Of a stretch of 64,000 bases of DNA, positions 12,401 to 24,400 are shown piece after piece (position 1 is the first letter of the stretch; each line of letters begins with the position of its first letter). Location: NCBI GenBank assembly GCA_026874595.1, contig CM049319.1:56616917-56680916 (forward strand). The letters are read 5' to 3'. Source of the DNA: Sipunculus nudus. Lineage: Eukaryota; Annelida; Sipuncula; Golfingiida; Sipunculidae. The notes below the pieces were generated by a model. It had not been told where the DNA came from, ran no database searches, and was given only the letters and a program-made list of their open reading frames with translations. Made by a program: the position numbers and the translations under genes.

Positions 12401-15400
12401 CAAAATTTTTCATGTTAAGTGAGTAAATATTTTTCCTGATTTTTTACAAAGTCTATTATGTTCAGGCCCATAACTTAAAGAATTTATACTTAACAGACTT
12501 AATTTCTGGCATGTACATAGGAACTATATAGAAGACTATTTATGGTAAATATGAGGAAAAACAGATGAGTGGTTTTGATATTAGGCAGTCCTGAAGAGTG
12601 AAAATAGGTTTTTAATAAAAATTTGAGGTTTTTCCTTAATTTCTCAAAGGAACGAAGTTGCAAAGACCCAGTTTTTGGCTTGGTAGGAGATCTTGGGGAC
12701 ATCTAACATTATGCTGAATTTTGGATTCCTAAGTCTTACGGTTTCAAAACGTGCCACATCTACGGACGGCACGACTGACGGACGGACGGACGGACAGACG
12801 GACGGACGACGGACAATGGACCACGACTATAGCTCAGATGACTTATAGTCAGCTGAGCTAAAAATCTGAAGAAAATGCATTTATATTGACAAAAATAGGG
12901 TTTTCAAATTTAATTTTGAGAAGGAATGTACACAATATTGAAGCAGAGTCATCACTAAGGCTTAGCTTGATGGCAGTCAGTTTAGCCATACATCAGGCTT
13001 TATTCCTTGTACTCAAATAACATAATGAATGGACTTGGGCCATAGCTGAGAATTTTTTTTAAACATCAATCCATGGCAATGTTCATTGAATGAGGATAAA
13101 GCACAGGCCCTGAAAGGCAATAGTAACACTTTTTTAAAACTCCATTTTTTCATGTTATCTCTAAATAAAGGTATGAAAGGGAGCTAGGGGAAGACCTTCA
13201 TGGCTCTTGGAATAATATATCCATTTCTGAACCAGGGTCGAAATGGCACAAACTTAGCGGTTGCATGCAGATAGATTTGACTTAGAAAGGCACAGAATTT
13301 ATTCATAGTATTATCATTTACTGCCATTATTTGGCGATTAATTGTGAGGAATGGACTCATGAAATCCTGTGGCTCCAAGCCCACTTATTTCAATTATGGC
13401 ATTTAGATAATAAATCACTCAGTGTAAAGAAAATATGGCTATAAACCAGTGAAATCTACTTCACTGATTTCAATTACTGCATTATCAATCACTGACTCAC
13501 CTGCCTGAGTATTTTGGCACACGCCGGCCAACCAAAACCACTAGCTAACCCAAGAAGAAACCAAACCGCTGAGTACATCCACACAGACTGGAAGACTGCA
13601 GGCAAACATATCATAAACAGGTGCACTGGTTATATAAAGCTGCACAGTACATATGTGTGGCAAATTTACAATTATGACATATTATCCTTACTTTGTACTC
13701 AAATATAAACTGACCAACAGAAGACTTAAACTAAGACTTGAATTAACTTTTGTACAATTTAATTGACAGTAACAGTGCACATTACAAATTCACACCCAAA
13801 CTCTGCCAGAATATTCTAGTTTTAAGAATTTTTTTCCTTGTACAAGTCGTGACTTCTGTTAGGAATTTTACTGTAAATATACTTTTTATTCATACTTTCG
13901 GCTTCACTCTTTATGCATTGGTCCTGCTCCCCCTATTCCCCTCCCCATGAATGGTGGTTTTGTTAGTAAACGGATGTGAGCATTCTGTATTAACGAGAAT
14001 ATTCTCTGTTAGCATTCTCATGCCAGAAGCCCCACTTACAAAATTTTCCCTGAGTAGGCCTATCATCGCCCACTTCCGCCTCATTCTCGGTATCTAGGTC
14101 ATGCCTCGTTTTGGTAGAGACACTTATTCGAGGGCGAAGTAGGAAGTATCAGGGGAGGGAGAGATGATTGTAATACAGAAAAGCTCACATCCGTTTACTA
14201 ACAAAACCACCATTCATGGGGAGGGGAATGGGGGGTTTTATTACGTAAACATCAATGTGAGCGTTTTCTGTATAAGTGAGAAGGAACAGATAAACCTTAG
14301 GAAGGGATATACTGACCTGGAACGACGAGGATGGAGAGAATGCGGTCAGCAAGTAGTAGAAACCACAGCAGAAGACAACGTCGGCAGGCAGGTAGCGGGC
14401 CGAACCTGAGTAGACGTCGAGGAAGCTGTGCAGGTGACGTTAACGATAGTGCCGGCGGCAACCACGGGACCCATGGCATAGAGGCCGGAGTCCTGCAGGC
14501 GGATGTCCTTGAGGTAAAATTGAGTGAAATTGGAAGGGGACTTCCAGATACCCATTTTGACCAGCACGGCAGGAGACACGCCCGAAAGGTGAGCGAAGAA
14601 GGAGGCTATAGCCCTGACCTCATGAGCCGTGACATGGGAGGACAGGAGGTCAGCCGGACGTAAAGAGTCATGGGCAGCGATGATAGCAGCCTTTATCCAG
14701 TTACTGATAGTAATAGGACTTATTTCTTTATTGGCTGCACCCAATTTGGAAGAAATAAAAAGTTTCTTACGGCCCCCCCGGAGTGATTTGGTAGCCTTAA
14801 GATAGTACCTTAAGGCCCGGACGGGGCAATTCGTGGCGCCGAACCTGTACCAGCCGTTAGGCAGGGCAGGAACCTGCCACGAAATTTCGGGGTCATCGTA
14901 AGACTGCAATTTATGATAAAAGTCCAGAGGAAAGTGAAAGTCCGCAGACGAACCAACCGTCAGCCGCAATTTGAGAAAATTTAGGATCGGCCATGAGAGC
15001 ATGAAACTCAGCAAATGGCCAGCAGTGGCGAGCGCCAGGAGGAAGGCTGTCTTACGCGACAGATGGAGCAAGTGCATGGAGCGGAGCGGCTCATAAGGAG
15101 GTCCGCGGAGGTGAGGAAGTACCACGTCAAGGTGCCGAGAAGGAACCACGTACCGCGGGCAGGACGAACGAGCGCGGACCCCCTGGAGAAAATCCGAAAT
15201 GACGGGATGACGGAGAACTGAATCCCGATGGAGGGGTCGAAGCACGGAAAGAAGAGCCGCCCGATAGTGGGGAAGGATAAATGTTTATCCTGTAATAAAT
15301 GCAGGAGGAAATCAAGGAGCGACTGGACCGGCGGATCCAGTGGATCTATATGACCCTCCCTGGCCCATCGAGAGGAGATGAGCCAGCATGAGTCATACAC

Positions 15401-18400
15401 ACGGTCGGAAGATCGTCGTCGACGGGGAGCCGCTGCAAGAGCCGCAACCGGTGTTGAAAACCCCTGATCTTTGAGCGATCGGACGACAGTAAGAAAGCTC
15501 TCAGAGGGTACTACCAAACAGCGCGAGGACGGAGTGGAGAATCGACCGACAGGAGAATGGGCGGACAGATGAGAAACGAACGGCACTGAGGAAACCAAGG
15601 AGCCGCTGGATGAAACGGGATGATCAGGATGAGGTCCGTGAGAGGCGCCACGGAGAGACGCAGGAGTAACCGCAGGATCAGAGCCGGGGCCGGGAACCCG
15701 TACAAGAACCGGCCGGTCCAGGTGGACAGGGGCGTGTCTGGGAGAAGGACACGAGGGCGACGTAGCCGTGGACCGGATGGAACGAGGGGCGGAGGGTTCG
15801 GGAATTCAAACAGGTCGAAATCCGGAGTCCCCCAAGTGCCGGCAGAGGGATAGAAACGGCTGTGAGGGTAACGAGGCGATCCCGGGAAAGGGTGTCGGCG
15901 AGGACGTTCACGGCACCGCGGACATGACGAGCCTGAAGTGTAATACCGAGAGGGATACACAGATCGAACAGGCTATAAGTTTCCCTCAGAAGCAAGGGAG
16001 ACCGAGTGCCGCCCTGCCTGTTGATATACACAAGAACCGTCGTGTTGTCTGTCATGACCAGAACATGACTGGCGAGGAAGCGCCGAGACCAGCGTTCGAG
16101 GGCACGACGGACTGCTTGGAGCTCCAGAATATTGAGATGGAGCAGACGTTCCCGAGGTGACCAGAGGCCGGAAATCCGAAGATCGGCCAGGTGGGCACCC
16201 CAGCCCATCCGAGACGCATCGGTAAAGATCGTAAAGGCGACTGTCTGCGCGAACAGAATACCGCTAAGGAGAAAAGACAGACGGAGCCAGGGGCCCTGCC
16301 AGGCCTGGTGGGCAGGGAGAATCGCCGTACGCTGAGACACTGAACCCAGGAGACGCGCGCAGCGCAGGAGCAACTGCACCGGGCGGAGGAATAGGGATGA
16401 AAGTGGCCGGCCAGTTGAGAGAACCGTGTGAGGAAGCCGCCAGATGGGAGCTGACATGACGAGCCGACAGAAGGGAGCAGATCCGCCGGCGCAGACTGAC
16501 CGCGAAGTCGAGCGGGACAGATACACGAGCGGCCTGAAAATCCAGGACCATGCCCAGAAACTGAATGGTCTGGGTTGGGACCAGATGAGACTTCTGGACA
16601 TTGACCAGAAAGCCCAGATCGCGAAGAAGGAGGAGGCACGAGGGCTCATTGGTGGAGAAGTAGATCGCGAGAAGGGGCGTGAATGAGCCAGTCGTCCAAG
16701 TACGGGAGGACTGATACCCCGACTTACCGGAGGTAAGTGGTCACAGCATGAACAAGGATCGTAAGATCCAGGGCGCAATATTGATCCCGAATGGGTGGGC
16801 TCTGAATTGAAACACGTGAGCGCCATAGGAGAACCAAAGGAACGGCTGAGACACAGGGTGGATAGGTACATGGAAATATGCGTCAGTGAAATCGATCTTG
16901 AACGCCCAGTCGCCCTGGTGGATGGTGCGGATCATGGCGGGAATATTGAACATTCGAAAACGGGGTGGTAGAATAAAGGCATTGAGGCGCTTCAGATCGA
17001 TAATCGGGCGCCACTGCCTGGTGGCTTGGGTACAAGAAAGATGCGGGAATAAAAACCGGAGTTCAGGGATCGACCAGGACAATGGCGCCCTTCAGGAGAA
17101 GGGACTGAATGGCATTTTCCAGTGCGAGACGCTTGCCCAGATCCCCGGGCGGGGGAGTAACGAACGGAAACGCTGTGCGTGGCGGAGGGGTGAAAACAAA
17201 ATTCAGAAACCGAAACGAATGGTGCTAGTGGATGCGAGGTGATACGCCTCCAGGCCAGATAACAGGTCTGAAGGCGCCCGCCGACCGGACCTGGAGAGTC
17301 ACTTACGGCCACGACCGCTCCGAGCGGATTAACCTCGAAAGGAGGAGGTCGGGCGAGACCCGGACGTCAGAGCAGACGGGCAGGCAGGAGCCACCGAATG
17401 GCTAGCAGCCGGAGCCCGTACAGAAGCAGTACTGGACCGGTAAGGGGGAGACACCTGAGAGGGCGGAGGAGGCGACGACTGGAGGCGGGCCTGACGATCT
17501 GAACCCTCCAGGGCAGCCTCATACACGCGGGATAGATGACCCCCGAAGAGGAAAGATCCCATGAACGGCTGAGTATACAGATCGGAGAGCTCCGCAGGTG
17601 ACAGTGGGGGCTGGACAGAGGGAAGGGTGCGGAGACACCTGGTGCGGCGGAGTAGGATACAATCCTCCACCAGGCGCCAGGCCAAGTGTTGTAACTCGGC
17701 ACATGCGTGAGCGGAAGCCTGCCATATATTATTTAATATGGTAGGATCCGGAGAAATAGACAACAGGCTGGTAACTGCCTGAAGGTTGTTGACAACGCCG
17801 GCGGTCTGGCGGGCGAGAGCCTCCATATCCGAGAGCTGAGAATCTGATACATGCGCCGCCAGGGAATAAAGCAACCTACCGTCAGAGAAGGGTTTATCAA
17901 GCCCCGATTCCGCCCGCATCGGTTCCAATGGAACAGCGGGAAAGGGGAGAGATGGGACGAGCCTGTCAAGGCAGGTCGCCCAATATGCCTTAGGGGACCA
18001 CAAAGTACCGATCTGCCAAGGGCGCCGCGCGCCAGGCAGCACCGGCGACCCAGACAATGAGGATATAGCGCCTGTGACAGTGGCATGATGATTGTCAAGT
18101 AGCCGAGCCATCTCATCGGTAAATTCCATGCAGACCTGAGGCCCGGAAGTCGGCGCCAAGAGCGTGGATGGGTTCAGGTAGAACCCGGCCGACGCGGCTG
18201 AGGTGGGCGGTGGCCTGAGGCGCTGGAAGGTCGGCCCATCCGGGCGAGACGCCTGCATGGTGTGGGCCACCTGATCAAGTAGGTCAGACTTCATGGTGCG
18301 CCACGCCTGTCTCTGCGTGTTGAGAGCAGTCCACTGATCCGTACCGGCTGGAGGCGCCTGATCTGTAAACACAAGCGGAGAACGGATGGACGGAGAATCA

Positions 18401-21400
18401 AGAGCGGACGAGACCCCCGGAGCGGTCTGGACACAGACGGGGTCCGTATCAGGAACCGCAGGAGGGGCGGGAGACGCGGACAGGAGGGGAACAGAACCAG
18501 CGGAAGGACGGTCAAGGATGCGGTCCATAAGGGGGCGAAGGGACAGACGGCTGGGAATGGGGGGATCAAGCAGGGGGGAGCACTTACCTGCGCTGGAGCC
18601 GGCGGGAAACGAGTGACCTCCACCCGAACGGGACGCTGCGGAGACAACACAGGAGGATCGGCCGAAGACCCCTCCCCCTGAGCCGAGGCAGGGGGCGCGG
18701 ACTCAGACTCAAGGTCGAAATCCGCCCGTAAGGATTCACAAAAACTGGAGAGACAGTGAATGAGGGAAACGGCATGAGCCATCTCGAGGGGCCCGGGAGG
18801 GGCAGGGGTCGGACGCTTCCTGGAGGGGGTGGCTAGAGCTCTAGCCAGAGCCCCAACAGGGGTTTGGAGGACAGAGCCCTGGGAGGGAGGGACAGGGCCT
18901 GGAACGAGAAGGGGATCTGCAGAGGGGGAGCGTAATGCCACCTGACCAGACTCAGAAGGAGGGGCGCCCCCCCGCCCCCCGCCACAGGAGCCGAAGACAG
19001 TGCAGGAGAGGGCACAATGGGATCAAGGGCAGTCGACCATGCATGAAGTCGAGCCCATTGAGAGGGCGGCTATGTATGACAATAAAAACATGGGTCCGCC
19101 TCACCAAGACACGTGCCCTCACTGGAGTGACAGCTGAGACAAGAGGGGTGTGTATCCCAGGAAGGGAGAGACGCTCCACAAGACGAACAAGTCCGAGAGA
19201 CATCCATAGTGGCCAAGGGAAAATGAAAGAGTACTTAGAGTAAGTCAAGCAACGAACATGTGAAAACAAACAGCGGACGGACGGGAGGAGCCCATCGACA
19301 CGTCCGTCTAGCACAAACGCCAGAAGAATAAGTGTCTCTACCAAAACGAGGCATGACCTAGATACCGAGATTGAGGCGGAAGTGGGCGATGATAGGCCTA
19401 CTCAGGGAAAATTTTGTAAGTGAAGCTACTGGCGTGTGAATGCTAACAGAGAATATTCTCATTAATACAGAAAACGCTCACATCGAAGTTTACATAATAA
19501 AAACATCAGTTTTAGAGCTCCTCCCACATAAGCACTGCCTTCCGAAGCACATTTTGCTGCCTACTGGCACTAGGAGATTGGCACAAGGCCCAGAGTTAAG
19601 GGCATATTCACACTTGGTTTACATCTAAATCAGATCATACTTAATTGGTTGCTTTAGTCTGAAAGTAGTGCTTCACTTCTGTAATGCAGTTCACTTTACA
19701 AAAGCCTTAATCTGTTTATGCAATAAAATGTGAGTATGCTGTCCACATTTGGTTCTTAATCCTATTTACTCTCCTGCAAAAACTGTCAAAAAGTGACATT
19801 TTGCAGGACGGATTTGGTCAAATGGTAACAAAACTGGCCTCACTTGAACTAGAAATGGATTTCCTATATGCACTAGGATCCTGTTTACTGTAAATTGGAC
19901 ATAAGTAAACCAAACTACTGTAGACCTCCTTTCAGGGGGACAACAGTAGACTGAACTGCCCTAGTGCAGACAGACCAATCCAATTTATGATCCAGATTAT
20001 TCCTTTGTGTAGATACAGTCTTTCAACCAATAAGAGCTTTGGATGCAACTCAAGCAAGGTCTTACCAAGTTTAAAATTGGCAAAACTCAGCTCACATTGG
20101 TCTGAACATTCTTGGATCTGTGAGGTGACACCCAGTAAACCAAGCCACAGGAGCAGTGGTTAAGTGAAAGGGGTATAAGAACAAATGTAGCTCCACCACT
20201 GCATAGAGAAAGTAATTTTAGATGAACAAAAGCAAAGAAATCTTTCAGGCCACATATATTGGTCAATAATTTATGTCAATGATTCTGTGGTAATTTGACT
20301 AACAATGAGAATTCAAAATTTTAGGAAATTTACACATTTCCCGTAAAATTTTAAGTATAAGCCAGAAGATTTGTTCCCAAATAGCATGGTCTAAAATTCA
20401 ATCCAGCTTATTCATGCACCCAAGAATTTAACTCTCATGAATATAAAGAAATTTGCTTCCTTTAATGCTGTTTAAATATCAGATTCTATTCCCTTTATAT
20501 GATCTAAATTTTAAGACAAGAATTACGAAATTTAGAAATGCACAATGCCTCTGTTTCACTGCTCAATAAAACACAATATGTTAAGGTAAGAAAAATGATT
20601 TAACTTCTTCTCTGCAAAGCTTGATACTTACATGTAAAACTAACTGTAAACATTCCAGTGAATGCTAGGCCGATCACAAATAACATTTTTGGGCTGAACC
20701 GGTCTGCCAGCAGACCCGCAAAAAACTTGCTGAGTGTGTAAGCCAGCATCTGACTACTTGCTATCATACCTGAAAAATTAATATACAATACCTTAAGAAC
20801 TCACATACAATACCTGAAGAATTAATGTACAAAACTGAAGCATTAATCTACAATACCTGAAGAATTAATATACAATACCTGAAGAATAAATACCTGTTCA
20901 TACAATACTGGAAAAAGGTGAACGCAACATTAACAACACTGGACTATATGGTTCTCCATCAAATTTACAATTTTTTCCATGATTTCCACTTATAACATTA
21001 TGATTTATGAAATTGTGCGTTGTCACTATGTACACTTAACATGGAAAAATGTCTGACTTTATGGTCAGATAATACAGAGTATTTTCACATTTTCAAAATA
21101 AGATACACATATTCATAAATTCAGATAAATGGCCTGATGATATTTTTAAGCAATATTTAAAAATATCTGCACAAGTATTGCATAGAATATAATGCACTAA
21201 ATACAATTGGAATAATCAGATTTGCATATAACAAGCAAATTCATGGAATTGATGTCCTCTGCTCCTGCCTCTTATTCTTTTAGCTTTCTGTGACCTTCAT
21301 GCTTGCCTTCTCAATGATTTAGTTTTTATTTTCCCCTGAAGATGTCTCCACATGTCATAATTTTTGTTGTGATTGGGAACACATTGGGGATTTTTTTTTT

Positions 21401-24400
21401 TATTTTGGAGCTGGTGATAATAAATTTTCAGACAGACACTCCAAAACCAATCCCAACCAAGGTATACATGAGAGCAATCACTGACCCAAATCTAAAAGTA
21501 ATCAGTTAACATTTAGGAAAGTTATAGCACAGAAAAGAAAACCTGACGCACGGACAGACAGAGGGACAGACAGATGCAGAGACAGACAGACAAACCTCAA
21601 TCAATGTCTCCTGTTTCGCGGAAGCAATGGACAACAATGAACAAATATCTAGCACAAGATATGCATGATATAAACTGAGCTACTCCATAATAAAAGAATC
21701 CAATGCATCCATTTGCAAATCATTTTCATCCCATTAAGACATGACTTATTATTGCATAATTTATGCACAGCATCAGTATTAAAAACAAGTGACCCATGGG
21801 TCATGACGCTCAGCTGACTGGGAAGAGTTTTGCAAAAGGAAATTTTATCATCTGAATGGTAGTATACACCCATTCAACTGAAGCATCAAACAGATTAACC
21901 AACAGGCCAACATTGTGTCTGTATTTATATATCTCAAAAATAGAGAAAAATGTGTAATCTTTAAAAAAAAATACAGGTGGCTCCACCAGTCTGCAGAAAC
22001 TAATAAAAAAACTTAATGATCAATATCCATGCAAAGAATCATGATGATCTCTGCATTAGTTGTTCAGATACTTCAGCTTTTGTATCAAATTTTCCATTAT
22101 TCTGAGGGATACTTCCGGGATCTATAGCTCGGAGGATATGGGAACTGAGACCTAATTTCAGGTTATCACAGACACTTTTTATGGGCCTCCTAGCATGACA
22201 AGAATGAAGATTCTAGGTCCAGTTGTTACAATTTGTGCCACGTTGACAGATGACAGCATCCTTAAAGGTCTCAAAAAAAGAGAAAATATTAGAAAAATTA
22301 AAAAAAAATACAGGTGGCACCACCAGTCTGCAGAAACTGATGAAACACTCCATAATCAATATCCATCCAAACAATTATGGTGATCTCTGCATTAGTTGTT
22401 CAGATATTTCAGCTTTTGTATCAAATTTTCCATTATTCTGAGCTGTGCTTTGGAGTGCCATAGCTCAAAGGATATGGGTAACAGAGACCTAATTTCAGGT
22501 TTCCATGGAGACTTTTCATAGGTCTCTCACTGTGTCAAGAATGAAGATTCTAGGTCCAGTCTTAACGATTTGTTTACATTTTCAAAGGTCTCAAAAATAG
22601 AGAAAACAATTCGTAAAAAATCGAAAAATACAGGTGGCGCCACCAGTCTGCAGAAACTTATGAAACATCTCATGATCAATATGTATGCCAAAAATCATGA
22701 CCATCAGTGATGTAGTTAATGAGATATTGAAATTTTTGTGTGAAATTTTTTACTATTCTTGGGGGTACTTTGGGGCTCCATAGCTCAAAGGATATTGGTA
22801 ACAGAGACCTAATTTCTGGTTTCCATGGAGACTTTCCATAGGTCTTTTACTGTGTCAAGAATGAAGATTCTAGGTCCATTCTTTACAATTAGTGCCCTGT
22901 TAACAGATGTTCACATTTTTAAAGGTCTCAAAATAGAGAAAATAATTTGTAAAAAATTGAAAAATACAGGTGGCGCCACCAGTCTGCAGGAACTGATAGA
23001 ACATCTCATGATCAATATGTATGCCAAAATCATGACCATCAGTGATGTAGTAAATGAGATATCAAATTTTTGTATGAAATTTTTGACTATTCTGGGGGAT
23101 ACTTTGGGACCCCATAGCTCAAAGGATATAGGTAAAAGAGACCTAATTTCTGGTTTCCAAGGAGATTTTTTATGGTCCTCTCAGAATGTCAAGTTACAAG
23201 ATTCCAGGTCCAGCGGTTACGATTTGTGCCTGGTTAACAGACAGATGGATGGACGGACAGACGCATGACAGACAAAGAGTGAACACTATAGCTCAGATGA
23301 CTTACAGTCAGCTGAGCTAAAAATATGTAAATTTGTCTTGAAATACAAAATCTGTTTATTTTTTTGTTCCCAGTCTGGAACCCACTCTGAATCAAACAGC
23401 AACTTTAACCAAACAACACTTCATGACCCAAATTTAACTGGAGTTCATCATACAACCCATATCTAAGCATGTACATAATATGAAAGAAATCTGTCCATCA
23501 TTTTTTGACTTATAAAACTAATGCTACTGTCAAGCAGAAATGATTAGGTTGTTAACAGGCGTGAAAACAGGATAAGGATTAAAGGTGGTGCCACCCAACA
23601 CTCTTCTGTACAAGACAATGCTATCAAATATCTTTGGTTAAATGATTTTTTATAGCTCAACCTTCCTCCGACCTAAAAAGCTCCTGGTGAGCTTGTACCT
23701 GTTACAGATGACGGAGTTTAATGAACGAAAAGGTGTTAAAGATAGGTAATTATTCAGAGCTAATCACTACTGATGATTCTAGAAGCAGCCCACTTTGGGT
23801 GAACAACAAACAGAGCTGACAACAATCACGGCTGGCTCTCTGTTGTACTTCTAAACCATTAGGAGTGGGTTCTAACAGTCTTCATATAAGGCTACTTGTT
23901 TGTTGTTACAGTTGTTGCTACTTGTAACAGTTGTTTCTGTAAATCACTATAAATAATTTGTTCTTATTTTAATGCAAATCTAGCTCCCACTGAAAGCATG
24001 AAAATTAAAACCCCAATAACAAAACGACTTCCACAGTATTTAAGCTTTCAGGGGATTTTTACCAAAAATGGACTTTTTCAAGTTCAAGGTCAGCCTACGA
24101 ATAAAGGTCATCACCTCATTTTATAAAGTCTTTGTCCCCTCACCCATAGCTATACACATGTTAAGTTTGATAGAGTTAGGTGAAATATTTTTGAGTTAAC
24201 TCACTCACAAGATCCAGCACATAAGACTGTGGCCGTGGAGGTGGTGGTGGGACTGTGCTGACTTTGTCTGGGAATACAATGAATCTGATATATTGAATAT
24301 GGCATAATGTTTCATAACTTTGCCTTGGGATAAAATTAACATACAGCCATTCAGGTATCTGAATGGTTATCTGTAACTGTAAGAATATTGCAACTTGTTT

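Larger units (their letters stand above)
13931..19503 (-). mobile_element. DIRS-type tyrosine-recombinase retrotransposon, degenerate
   Basis: About 5.57 kb in the intron between SLC37A4 exons 3 and 2, in the same orientation as the gene. Order on the minus strand: Gag, reverse transcriptase, RNase H, tyrosine recombinase. Inverted terminal repeats (13973-14129 and 19327-19484) are nearly identical in reverse complement. An internal complementary region (about 14171-14280) copies both outer ends, the hallmark of DIRS elements, which replicate through a circle and integrate by recombinase rather than an integrase. No direct target duplication was seen, as expected. GC content is clearly higher than in the surrounding intron. 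Several frameshifts break Gag, RT/RH and the recombinase, so this copy is probably dead. No DNA methyltransferase domain was recognised. Confidence 0.9.

Noticed and set aside
14331-19243. Plus-strand open frames across the DIRS element
   Set aside because: Shadows of the GC-rich Gag, RT/RH and recombinase coding strand (minus); no homology of their own.
13931-19503. LTR retrotransposon or Ngaro-type element
   Set aside because: The terminal repeats are inverted, not direct or split direct, and an internal complementary region is present, which indicates DIRS type.
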